Shown one piece after another: positions 13,001 to 22,622 of a stretch of DNA of 64,000 nt. Source of the DNA: Mesostigma viride (lineage: Eukaryota; Streptophyta; Mesostigmatophyceae; Mesostigmatales; Mesostigmataceae); NCBI GenBank assembly GCA_009746045.1, contig RPFO01000085.1, forward strand, positions 620,439 through 684,438, written 5' to 3'. Under the pieces are notes generated by a model. It saw only the letters and a program-made list of their open reading frames with translations, was not told the origin of the DNA and searched no databases. The number at the start of each line of letters is the position of its first letter. The stretch's first letter is position 1. The translations under genes and the position numbers were made by a program.

Positions 13001-16000
13001 GGAGTGCGGCTCACCATCGCCTGGCTGAGGATGTATGGCAGCCTGTCGCGCACAAACGTGGACACGTCCTTGCCGCGCGCGCCATGGCCGTCAAACACGC
13101 AGAAGACGGAGGCCGACTCGTGGCCCTGCAGGCACTTCTCCACATACACCTCGTCCTGCACGTGTGCGCCAGCAGCACGGGCAAGGACACGCACCCAGCC
13201 ACGGTCCAACACCGTGAGCTAGGAAGAAACCTGCCCGTTGCCACCGTGGCTAGAACATGAGGGGCATGCACATGGCCCTGGTGGGTGGGAGGAGGGGCAT
13301 CGACAGCTAGGGGCGCAAGCAAGGGGCCCACAGCCACTGAGCTGGCCAGCACACGGCACAAAGTGGCACAATGCGGCACATAATCCTACGCAGCCACCTG
13401 GCGGCAGCATGGCAGGTCGACTATCGTTTTGCCAACGCGGCTCCCTGAAGTTATCTTTCAGAGGGGGTACATGGCTGTCACAAACCTGGGTCGCGCGTAC
13501 ATGGTGGCCACAAGCGCGCAAGTCACAAACCTGGTTCGCGCGTACATGGTGGCCACAAGCGCGCAAGTCACAAACCTGGTTCGCGCGTGCATGGTGGCCA
13601 CAAGCGCGCAAGTCACAAACCTGGTTCGCGCGTGCATGGTGGCCACAAGCGCGCAAGTCACAAACCTGGTTCGCGCGTGCATGGTGGCCACAAGCGCGCA
13701 AGTCACAAACCTGGTTCGCGCGTACATGGTGGCCACAAGCGCGCAAGTCACAAACCTGGGTCGCGCGTACATGGTGGCCACAAGCGCGCACGTCACAAAC
13801 CTGGTTTGCGCGTGCATGGTGGCCACAAGCGCGCAAGTCACAAACCTGGGTCGCGCGTACATGGTGGCCACAAGCGCGCAAGTCACAAACCTGGTTCGCG
13901 CGTGCATGGTGGCCACAAGCGCGCAAGTCACAAACCTGGTTCGCGCGTACATGGTGGCCACAAGCGCGCAAGTCACAAACCTGGTTCGCGCGTACATGGT
14001 GGCCACAAGCGCGCAAGTCACAAACCTGGTTCGCGCGTACATGGTGGCCACAAGCGCGCAAGTCACAAACCTGGTTCGCGCGCACATGGTGGCCACAAGC
14101 GCGCAAGTCACAAACCTGGTTCGCGCGCACATGGTGGCCACAAGCGCGCAAGTCACAAACCTGGTTCGCGCGTACATGGTGGCCACAAGCGCGCAAGTCA
14201 CAAACCTGGTTCGCGCGTACATGGTGGCCACAAGCGCGCAAGTCACAAACCTGGTTCGCGCGTACATGGTGGCCACAAGCGCGCAAGTCACAAACCTGGT
14301 TCGCGCGCACATGGTGGCCACAAGCGCGCAAGTCACAAACCTGGTTCGCGCGGACATGGTGGCCACAAGCGCGCAAGTCTGTGCCCCACGTACAGTCATT
14401 CACGCCTTAAGTTGGGTTCAAGGCTTTTGAGGGGTCAACCCAACTTAAGGCGTGAACCCAAGTTAAGGCGTGAATGACTCTACTCAATTCTACTCACTTG
14501 AACTAAAGACACTAAAACATACTTCTCTAAACTACTTTGAACTCAGAATGCCAAGATCCTATTCGACCCAACTTAAGGCGTGAACACAACTTAAGCCAAC
14601 CCAACTGAAGGCGTGAATGACTGTACCTGGTTCTCCCGCTTCAACGGCCCGAACCCGATGTGGGTAGCTGTTGCCACCTGTCGGCCATGCCGCAGCATTG
14701 GGCCACGCAAAGGGCACACGCACGCCCAGCACAGCACAGCACAGGTCAGCCGACATGCAATCAAGACACTCCCGCACAGACGTGGGGGCCATGGGGAGGT
14801 GACGACAGCTGGTGGATGACGAGGACGATGACGATGACGAGGACAATGACGAGGACGATGACGAGGACGATGACGAGGACGATGACGAGGACGATGACGA
14901 GGACGATGACGAGGACGATGACGAGGGTGATGACGAGGACGATGACGAGGACGATGACGAGGACGAGGACGATGACGAGGACGATGACGAGGACGATGAC
15001 GAGGACGATGACGAGGACGAGGACGAGGACGAAGAATCATCCTTACACCCCTGCGTCCCATGATACACGCGCACCTTGAAGGCCATGATTGTGGCCCGTC
15101 TACTGACACCCCATGAGCACGTGCCCACCTTGAAGGCCATGTGGCCCGTCTGGTTGTGACGGCTGACAGAGACGTTGCGCGAGCGAGCTGGCGTCCTCGA
15201 GGGTGTCCCGTCGGGCGTGGCCTGATTCCTCCCCACGACGCGCTCTGTCACACGCACCCACCGCACCAAGGCAGGCAGCACGCCCGCAATGTCAATAAAC
15301 AAGCACAAGAATTGCAGCATCCCTTGAAAGCTACCACCAGGAGGGGAAAAGCCCCATGCTGGGGTGAAGTGCTTTCAAAGCAAGCTTGACGCGGAAGCTT
15401 GATCGCCAGTGCTATATATACATCCAGACATGGCAACAGTGCAAGCAAAACAAGCTGGTGAATTGCCACACACCGTGCTGTCTCTGCTGTCTCGCGTTCC
15501 GCAAGGCATAGGCACATGCACAGCAGACGACCCAAACGTGCGCACCAGCACGCGCCAGCCCACCTGGGGTATCTGCATTCTGGGTCGCCTGTGCTTGCCC
15601 TGGCGCCCGGTCTTCCGCGCTGGCCGCCCATTGTGGCCAAAGGGGGGTAAAGTAAAGGGGCGTCACGGCACAGCGGCAGCCCACACAACAGACAGGGGAA
15701 GTGTGTCAGGGGAACCGTGCCGGAAGTCAGCACAACAAATAGCCGCACCAAGACACCACACCAGAGCCACCAACCTCAGCTTCCTGCCCCCCCTGCCAGC
15801 CACCTGGGCTGGGACCTATAATGCGGAATGCATTTGGCAAGTTGCTCACATGCGCACACGTGCACTAGACCCCACCGACACCAAGTCGGAGGAGCTAGGG
15901 CTGGGGGAGTGCAACGCCTTGCGAGCGGGGATAACTTATTTGATAGCGCAGGTTAACCAGGGATGGACGAAGGTGGGGGGGGGAGGGAGGATTAATCCGT

Positions 16001-19000
16001 TCAGGCTCATCCCACGGCTACTAGGTGCCAACACCAACAACGACACAAACACAAATACCACGATAAACTTGGCCGGACGTGCAGCGCCGTTGGCAACCCG
16101 GTGTGGCTCCCGCACACCCGCCAAAGCGCCCGCCGCACACCCAACACAAGCTAGGTAATTGCCTCACAGAACCACAGACGCGGCCACAACAGCGATCCAT
16201 AAGGCCATACATCCCCACAACAAGGGTCCACCGCCTGCGCCCATGCTGTCTGCACACCCATGCCGCCTGCGCCCACGCTGTCTACACACCCACGCCAAGC
16301 GCCGACGTCACTTACAACGGGCTACTGTCGCTACCGTTGGCGACCGGCTCACTGTGTCCTGACTCCCTGGCCAGTGGCTTGCTGCCTCCCTTGCTTGCCG
16401 CCTCTGCAGTGGCAGCGACGCCCGTGCTGGCGGACCTGCCCATGGGCTCTACTTGGGTGATGGTGCTGCTGGAGGAGGGTCTACGGGCAGCACTGGGAAA
16501 ATTGGGGAAGAAGACATGACACATGCCGTGGAGGTGCGCGCCGGGAAGCATGACATGCGCATGGGGTGGCCACAAGAGAGAGCGAACCCGCGTGCTGAGA
16601 GAACTGCCAGCGTGCAAACGATGGCCATGGGCGCAAACATCACGGGGAGCCGACGGGGCGGACAGCTCCGGCAAGCGGGTGTGCACAAATAATCCCACCG
16701 TTCCCTGCACCGACCAGGGGCCCCTACTCCGTTGTCATGCCAATACCCTCGTACCCTCTATTGCGAGAGCACCTCCGACTTCAAGGAGTTGCACGAGGAC
16801 ATATATCCAAGATGCCTTTTGTACAATAGATGTAAGGGGGAAAGGGGGTGGCGGGACGGAAGACAGCCAGCACACACCTAGGTACACCTCAGTGCTGTGC
16901 GGGTGGGCCATATTGGAAAGGCGCGGCCAACAGATCAAACAAGCAAACGAGCCCAAAAGCCCCAAAGCCCAACAACTGCTGTGTCCCACCACAGCATCCA
17001 CCCGTCACAGCGCCGAGTGTGGCACCGCAGCAGCTGCCAGCAGCCAACATCCCAGCCCCGACCTGCTCCTGCTGTCCCTGTGCTTGCAACAGGTCCCAGG
17101 CTCTTCCCTCTGCGGGCACGGTGCCGGGGCCGACTGGTTGCTGCAACCCTCTTAGGTACGAGCGTGCTGCACACCTCTCCTTGTCCAGCATGGTGCCTAC
17201 CTCTTGCTTTCCAGTGCTGCCTTGCTCTCGCCCGCTTGCTTGGCGTCCGCCTCCCCCCCATGGCTCGGTGGCACGTCGGTGGGTCGGGCGGCCCAAGTTG
17301 TGGCTGCATGGCCCCCACCGTTGGCCAACCGCCCATTCTCGCCGGCAGGGGGCTTGGTGGGCCCTGTACCCCAGAAAGGAAGCAACGCATGCAAGGCCGC
17401 ACGCACAGGTCGGAGTGCGGGCGCATGGCATGACACACGAGGCAGCGCGCACAAGCGATCAGCGCCACGCAGTACGCAGTACGTCTCCGCCGCCATGCCG
17501 CACGCGTGCACACATCTCGTGGCGCTTGGCACGGGGGGGGGCGCACCGCAGCTCTGCTGCGTCGTGCCCACCCCCCTTTCTCCCTCCGGATCAGATTTAG
17601 TGCACGTGTGCCTGCCCATAGGTGCGTGTGTGCCTGCCCAATGCCCACTAGGCATGCGTGTGTGTGCCTGCCCATACGTGTGTGGGCGTGAGCATGGGCC
17701 CCCTTGACTCTCGCGCACCCTTGCTGTCTCCCCGCGTCCTGCACGCCCCCCACACGCTGCGATAAGGTTGGCGAGCCCCCACACGCTGCGATAAGGTTGG
17801 CGAGCCCCCACACGCTGCGATAAGGTTGGCGAGCCCCCACACGCTGCGATAAGGTTGGCGAGCCCCCACACGCTGCGATAAGGTTGGCGAGCACCCACAC
17901 GCTGCGATAAGGTTGGCGAGCCCCCACACGCTGCGATAAGGTTGGCGAGCCCCCACACGCTGCGATAAGGTTGGCGAGCCCCCACACGCTGCGATAAGGT
18001 TGGCGAGCCCCCACACGCTGCGATAAGGTTGGTGAGCCCCCACACGCTGCGGTAAGGTTGGCGAGCCCCCACACGCTGCGATAAGGTTGGCGAGCCCCCA
18101 CACGCTGCGATAAGGTTGGCGAGCCCCCACACGCTGCGATAAGGTTGGCGAGCCCCCACACGCTGCGATAAGGTTGGCGAGCCCCCACACGCTGCGATAA
18201 GGTTGGCGAGCCCCCACACGCTGCGATAAGGTTGGTGAGCCCCCACACGCTGCGATAAGGTTGGCGAGCCCCCACACGCTGCGATAAGGTTGGTGAGCCC
18301 CCACACGCTGCGATAAGGTTGGCGAGCCCCCACACGCTGCATGACCTTCACCCATCCCCCTCAGGGCACTGTCCCTTACGGTCCCGGCGGCAAAGCCTCC
18401 AGGTGCTTGGTACCAAGCCAAACGCGATCGCGGCCACGCCGCCGAGGCGAGCACGGCCACGCAGCAGAGGTGAGCGCCGCCACACAGCAGAGGCGAGCGC
18501 CGCCACGCAGCAGAGGGGAGCGCCGCCACGCAGCAGAGGCCAGGCCGTACATGCAGGTCACCATGGGCCCGGGGGGCTGCCTTTCCCTGCAAGACAACAG
18601 GGATGCTTCATGGCCGGATGCCTGCACCATGCTTCATGGCCCGCTGGCAGCCGCCACCCCCAGGGGGGGCATGCTAACCACGCGAGTATGCGACTGGGCA
18701 CGCCCATCTGCCAGCCCGCCCGCCCGCCCGCCTGGCAGGGGCCGCACCCACCCGCTAAAAGGGCAAGGGAAGGCAGCTCCTGCGCACACGCACGATACCC
18801 GATACCCACATCCCGCATATGCCCCCACCCTAGTCCACCTTGTCATGTGCACCCGCCACCCACCCACACCCCTGATATACAGTGTCATGTGCACATCCAC
18901 CTTACCGGTACCTGTCATGTCCACCTACCATCATCCATGTCGTCTTCGGCCACGGCCGGCCGCAGCCCCGCCGCCTTGGAGTTGCTGGCCTGGTTGCTTG

Positions 19001-19166
19001 CATGTGAAGCTGAGGAAGGGTCGTGGCCCTTGCCCCCGGAGGGGCCATTGCGTGCAGCGACCTGCCCCGAGGGAGGGGGCGCCACTGGCCTGCTGCTGGC
19101 TGCCGGCTGGGTGGGCTCGCTGCCACCCTTGTCACGTGACTGGCTCCTGTCGACCGCACGCAGTTT
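1054..19166 (-). CDS. PP2C-type (PPM) protein serine/threonine phosphatase, 14 exons resolved
   Basis: Metal-dependent phosphoserine/threonine phosphatase. Exons in coding order are 19166-18929, 17363-17201, 16492-16316, 15900-15860, 15244-15129, 14677-14627, 13155-13015, 5522-5415, 4742-4632, 3570-3383, 3016-2893, 2250-2191, 1591-1508 and 1152-1054. All introns are GT-AG, phases agree at every junction, and the sum is 1701 nt (566 aa plus TGA). Residues 1 to about 245 are Ser/Ala/Gly-rich and probably disordered. The PP2C domain follows with its motifs in order: ENQDE, FDGHG (about 283), SGTT (about 353), GDSRAVL, DHRPARPCERQRLEAAGG, SRSLGD (about 468), LILASDGVWDV and ADNISVVVV. The metal-binding Asp residues of FDGHG, SDG and DN are all present, so the enzyme should be active. 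Exons from 14677 down are secure. The short exon 15900-15860 uses a GTGTGC donor (alternative GTGAGC at 15849) and is the weakest. No ATG was found in the first exon listed, so the true start lies further upstream. Substrate and location are unknown. Confidence 0.9.
1398..1482 (-). repeat. 37-bp tandem duplication in the last PP2C intron
   Basis: Two full copies plus a partial copy of a 37-bp unit (with GGCCAGGGAGGGGGAGCG on the sense strand) lie within intron 1153-1507. They begin roughly 25 bases after the GTGAGCC donor at 1507. This is a small example of the donor-proximal repeats seen throughout the gene. Confidence 0.75.
2752..2890 (-). repeat. 26-bp G-rich tandem repeat next to a PP2C splice donor
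   Basis: About four copies of a 26-bp unit (sense strand contains GGCGCTGCGCACTGGGG) occur in intron 2251-2892. The repeat starts within the first tens of bases after the GTGGGG donor at 2892. The donor sequence itself resembles the GGGGTGGGG part of the unit. Confidence 0.75.
4261..4534 (-). repeat. C-rich CCCA/CCCCCA tract in a PP2C intron
   Basis: About 270 bases of irregular (CCCACC)n and (CCCCCA)n on the plus strand form (GGGT/GGGGGT)n on the transcribed sense strand of intron 3571-4631. Runs of three to five G separated by single T bases could form G-quadruplexes in the pre-mRNA. Open frames across it encode only Pro/His or Gly/Val repeats and are not genes. Confidence 0.9.
4534..4557 (-). 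repeat. Displaced copy of a PP2C exon 3' end inside its intron
   Basis: The 24 nt here match the last 24 coding bases of PP2C exon 4742-4632 (encoding RAVLVC) with 4 mismatches. The copy lies about 75 nt downstream of the real exon end, on the same strand and directly bordering the G-rich tract. No usable splice sites surround it, so it is a relic rather than an alternative exon. Confidence 0.6.
5875..12815 (-). repeat. Giant 36-bp minisatellite, about 193 units, in a PP2C intron
   Basis: A near-perfect 36-bp unit fills most of the 7.5-kb intron 5523-13014. On the plus strand it reads GCACTGGGGGATG[C/A]CACC followed by GCG[A/T]TGACAAGCAAACAG. Almost all variation is at two bi-allelic sites (GATGCC/GATGAC and GCGATG/GCGTTG), giving four unit types in irregular order. 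A few units lack one G (for example near 7599, 8030 and 9573), and several are shortened by recombination between the two GATGAC sites (6749, 11010, 11107). Because the period is 12 codons and the sense strand is almost stop-free, frames of more than 2200 codons exist. They differ only by frame and have no start or domain, so I read them as intronic satellite. Confidence 0.97.
13470..14379 (-). repeat. 45-bp minisatellite, about 20 units, in a PP2C intron
   Basis: Twenty copies of a 45-bp unit (plus strand contains CATGGTGGCCACAAGCGCGC) lie in intron 13156-14626. Units differ mostly at TAC/TGC/CAC before ATGG. The first unit at the left end is degenerate. Open frames of 300-390 codons in several frames follow from the stop-free 45-bp period and are not taken as coding. 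Confidence 0.95.
14394..14477. repeat. Inverted repeat and scattered direct copies near a PP2C donor
   Basis: The motif TTCACGCCTTAAGTTGGGTT occurs at about 14400, followed by its reverse complement twice (about 14440-14475). More diverged copies sit at about 14570-14620, up to the donor of exon 14677-14627. The segment 14394-14477 can fold into a hairpin with a loop of about 17 nt. It separates the 45-bp array from the splice donor. Confidence 0.75.
14816..15035 (-). repeat. 12-bp GACGATGACGAG tract in a PP2C intron
   Basis: About 18 units of GACGATGACGAG or close variants occupy intron 14678-15128. The plus strand could encode Asp/Glu repeats and the minus strand Ser repeats, but the tract is bounded by splice sites that join two PP2C exons in phase. 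I therefore call it intronic. Confidence 0.85.
15075..15153 (-). repeat. 54-bp duplication of a PP2C exon 3' end with its donor
   Basis: The last bases of exon 15244-15129 (encoding MAFK) and the following GTG donor recur 54 bp further on, ending at 15075 with donor GTGCGC. The intervening frame is open, so use of the second donor would add 18 residues in frame. Whether both donors are used cannot be told from DNA. Confidence 0.7.
16229..16290 (-). repeat. Two-copy 29-bp repeat after a PP2C donor
   Basis: Two copies of a roughly 29-bp unit (plus strand CCTGCGCCCA[T/C]GCTGTCT) lie 25-85 nt downstream of the GTAAGT donor at 16315. They are short and slightly diverged. Confidence 0.55.
17746..18340 (-). 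repeat. 29-bp minisatellite, about 20 units, in a PP2C intron
   Basis: About 20.5 copies of a 29-bp unit (plus strand CACACGCTGCGATAAGG followed by TTGGCGAGCCCC) occur in intron 17364-18928. Copies are nearly identical, with GGTGAG replacing GGCGAG in a few. The period is not a multiple of three, and all sense frames remain open. A separate 23-bp tandem at about 18449-18541 (GAGCGCCGCCACGCAGCAG) lies in the same intron. Confidence 0.95.
18449..18541 (-). repeat. 23-bp tandem repeat, about 4 units
   Basis: About four copies of GAGCGCCGCCACGCAGCAG plus a short G-rich joiner lie between the 29-bp array and exon 19166-18929. They are intronic with respect to PP2C. Confidence 0.75.
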
Positions 19167-19362
19167 CTGCAGGGGGCAGATGCCAGGCGCCCCATCACAG
19201 GCCGAGGAGCACCACGCACAGCAGACCACCGGGTGGGCGGGTGGGCGGGTGGGCGGATGGGCGGGCGGGCGAGCATGGTAACTGCAATCAGAGGGCCCAT
19301 CAGACGAACCTGCAAGCTCTACGCTCTGTGAGGCTGCTTTTTGCTAGCATACCAGGTGCACA

Positions 19363-19495
19363 CCATGGCCGTGGCCCCATGCACGTTGGGATGTGCGGGA
19401 GTAGGGGCATGGCTGTGGCCCCATGCACGTTGGGATGTGCGGGAGTAGGGGCATGGCTGTGGCCCCATGCACGTTGGGATGTGCGGGAGTATGGG
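19363..19495. repeat. 44-bp tandem repeat, 3 units, upstream of the PP2C exons
   Basis: Three copies of a 44-bp unit (containing CCATGCACGTTGGGATGTGC) lie 5' of the most upstream PP2C exon that I can place. They may be in a further intron or in the promoter. No exon could be recognised around them. Confidence 0.8.
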
Positions 19496-19654
19496 CGCGT
19501 AGGAACCTGCCACACCTGGGGTGACGGCACGTGGGGTGTGCCGCACGTGCCCACCAAGCCACGGATATACCCGATCCTGCAGGGTGCAACCAGCAGGGTG
19601 CCTTGTCCCCCCATACTCCAATGATGAGCACAGCACAGACAGGCAGAAAGACCA

Positions 19655-19929
19655 GAGGGAGGGAGGGAGGGAGGGAGGGAGGGAGGGAGGAGGGAGGGAG
19701 GGAGGGAGGGAGGGAGGGAGGAGGGAGGGAGGGAGGGAGGGAGGGAGGGAGGGAGGGAGGGAGGGAGGGAGGGAGGGAGGGAGGGAGGGAGGGAGGGAGG
19801 AGGGAGGGAGGGAGGGAGGGAGGGAGGGAGGGAGGGAGGGAGGGAGGGAGGGAGGGAGGGAGGGAGGGAGGGAGGGAGGGATGGAGGGAGGGAGGGAGGG
19901 AGGGAGGGAGGGAGGGAGGGAGGGAGGGA
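19655..19929. repeat. (GGGA)n purine tract
   Basis: About 275 bases of GGGA repeats with a few AGG or ATGG interruptions. The reverse strand reads (TCCC)n. The frame on the minus strand gives Ser/Leu/Pro repeats only. Such mirror-symmetric purine tracts can form triplex or G-quadruplex structures. It is the only such tract in the spacer between the two divergent genes. Confidence 0.95.
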
Positions 19930-22251
19930 AGCGAGGGAGAGAATTTCGGGTTCCAATTGTGATGTGTCTCTCGAGCCTGCTTCAGAATTAGTCAGAGAGG
20001 GGGTTGGGGGTATGAAATATCCTGCTCTAGAGGCTACTACAAGGATGCATGCTTGGGCAGCGTCAAAATACTGCTCAAGGTCTGGGGAACAAATCATCAT
20101 TCAAACCGCTGCAAGGCTTCATTTAAAACTTGGCTCCCGACCGATTCGTCATCAGTCAGGATACAGTGGGATCCAGCCAGGACAGCCAGGGCGCAGGGGC
20201 ATCACACGTTGCACCCCCTGCATGGATGTAGGGTAGCAGATGTCACAGTAATTCTGCCTCTGCGAGCCTATCGAGGACCCATCGGCTGTCACCGTGGGGC
20301 TACCCGCGGCGCATTTTCAGCCTTGGTCTGTACACAAAACGTAAGCACTATGCAAGTCAAGTCGATGTGCATGGGTGCGCTGCGTGAATGCGCTTCACTA
20401 AAGCTCACGAGGCTAGTCGTATATCAAAATGGCAATAGCATGCAGGTGTGATCTCATTACTGAGGCCAACAAAAACGACCGATTTGCCCAGATTTCGACC
20501 TCCGGCACAAAAAAAATCCAAGCCCATTTCCTACCAGCAGTCTTACCTTACTGTTTTGGCAGCCCATGGCAGGAAAACTGGCAGAAGCTGTTGCTTACGA
20601 AGAAAACTGGGCAGATAAAATTGTGGGATTAACTCGGCAAGGGTCTCGAGGGACGCATGTCCCAGGTAACAGAGACTTCAACAACATGGTCGGCATCTCC
20701 TCTTGCCAAAACATCCCTTCAAATTTTCGACTGGAAATTACTTGCATATAAAGTCAAGGCAGGCTAATTACCCGGTCATGCTGGGTGACTCGTGCGACTT
20801 CATTCATGGGCGCACAGTGACTGCGCTAAAATGCAAGAAAAGCGTCCGGGCGAGTAAAATGAATGTAAAACTAGATTTGATGAGCCAGAATCTTCGAGGT
20901 TAAGTTGCCGGGCGCGTCCTTTGGGAGGTATTAAGAAACCCGGGGGATGGGCAATGCCACTGGGCAGCCATGGCTCTCTTTGGTGCCGAAAAGTGCAAGG
21001 CTCCCGAGTAAGCACTGTGACAGTTACCAGTGAACACTGCACCGCACGGCTGAATTTGTGCACAGGTTCTGTACCACGGCTAAATCAAGAATCGCAGATC
21101 AGTCCCATCGGCTGGCAGCAGCCCAGCCAGCCCAGCTTGACATGCGGTCAGTTATCTGGTTGATATGCGGTCAGCGTATCTGCTGATACTCATTTCCCAT
21201 TTCACCTCTCTGGTCTATAATTGGGTAATAAATATACCCATTTCCCCGATATGCGGTCAGCGTATCGCTACGGTACTGTAGTACAGGCTGACACAGCGTG
21301 TATGTAAAGCCATTATACAGTAAGGCAAGATTATGGCGGTTGACTACCCTGCGGCTGCGATAAGGCAAGCGTGGGTTTGGAATTTCTGGGGCTTCATTAT
21401 TTCTGGGGCATTATTTAAGTATTATTTCTGGAGCATAATTACTAGGCTAACTATTACAAGATTTACATCGCCTCTTCACCTGATGATATCTTACCATATT
21501 AAAAAACCCTTGTGAATATTTTCTTACGGGTAAACAGAAATTAGGTGCGGGACATTTTTTCTGGGCTTTGCATTGCGCAAGCATAGGGATTGGTAACACA
21601 GGGGCGAGCATACATGGTTGATTTGATTGGGCCAGGCGAAAACATTTAAGTAGTAAGTTACATGCCCGTATGGCAAAGACCATAGACTTAAGCTGTTTGG
21701 CGACTATTGACGTATAACTGTAGAAGATGTCGTGCGCAGGGGTGTGCAATTGACGGCCATACTTAACACGCAGTCTATGCCCCTGCCTTAAGTTGTTTTG
21801 GGGATTGTGAAGCCCACCTCACTAAAAGCTGTGACATGACAATGATAGGCTTACACTGCGTATCCAGACTTGCTGCCGTCGGAGGGGTGATTACCGGCAA
21901 CCAGATGTCAAGGGCGATGTTCACGTCAGGGGTCAGGGATGTGTCGGGCTTAATTCCAACCCAAATCGGAAAAGTTGGAAGAATTGTGGGGCTCCGGTTA
22001 AATTTGGTGCCGTTTCGCGGGCACGAACGCACGCATTGTCAGAAGGTGCGCATTGCGTGTGAATGCATCGTGGCTTCAGGCGCAGATTTTCTCGGTGCGG
22101 CAGCTATTTCTAAGAACACTGGTTTCATGTCTGGCAGGCAGGGGCACTGGATTCTGAGTACGGATCACCGGCGGGCCGTGCGCACACCGTAATGCGAGGT
22201 CCTGGCCGCTGGTAGATATATTTGGCGTGCCCTGTTCCTAGCAAACCCCGT
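19930..22251. other. Gene-poor divergent spacer between PP2C and RsmE
   Basis: The spacer is more AT-rich than the genes. It contains short frames in both strands (for example 21836-22192) without recognisable domains or splice structure. A 19-bp element GATATGCGGTCAGCGTATC occurs twice (about 21162 and 21249), with a partial third copy just before. The unresolved 5' exon and promoter of PP2C and the promoter of RsmE should lie here. Confidence 0.5.
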
Positions 22252-22440
22252 CCGTTTCATCCCAGGAACGAATGGAGCCCCATTCGTTCCTGGGATAAAA
22301 CGTACCAGGGGATAGAGGGTAAGGCCGAACGGGCTAGCAGAAACAACGGTCCATTCGTTCCTGGGATGAACGGACAAGGGGATTGAGGGTAGGGCCGAAG
22401 GGGCTAGCAGAAACAACGGCCCTACCCTCAATCCCTTTGC
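22252..22440. promoter_or_regulatory. Nested hairpin cluster upstream of RsmE
   Basis: A stem of about 23 bp with a short loop (22252-22302; arm CATTCGTTCCTGGGAT) is followed by a third copy of the same arm at 22350-22373. A second hairpin joins 22377-22399 with 22418-22437 (arm GATTGAGGGTAGGGCC). A 40-bp segment with GGCTAGCAGAAACAACGG is repeated between them. It lies 180-370 bp before the first RsmE exon. It may be a regulatory structure or the remains of a small foldback element. The function is inferred from position only. Confidence 0.5.
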
Positions 22441-22622
22441 TCAGCAGCCACATGTCCATTGCATCTGCGCGGACTGCGCCATGCCCCTCGCGGCCACCTG
22501 CCTGCGAAGGCTTTCCCTTGAGCAACTGCCAGCAGCCGGTACCCATGCATGGACTTGTTTACTATTATGCGGGCACATGTGCCATGCACTTGCCCATGAT
22601 GTGGTGACATGTACCGCGCACG

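Noticed and set aside
13219-14477. Repeat proteins of 300-390 codons in both strands
   Set aside because: They are translations of the 45-bp intronic minisatellite, and flanking PP2C exons splice across it in phase.
14812-15063. Asp/Glu-rich acidic protein or Ser-repeat protein
   Set aside because: A 12-bp microsatellite inside a PP2C intron; there is no gene structure around it.
19166-19229. Start of PP2C at 19229
   Set aside because: The codon there is GTG, not ATG. A CAG acceptor at 19167-19169 fits better, so the first exon should be further upstream.
21836-22192. 118-codon plus-strand frame in the divergent spacer, and an overlapping minus frame
   Set aside because: No motif, no splice-consistent neighbours, and similar openness on the opposite strand.
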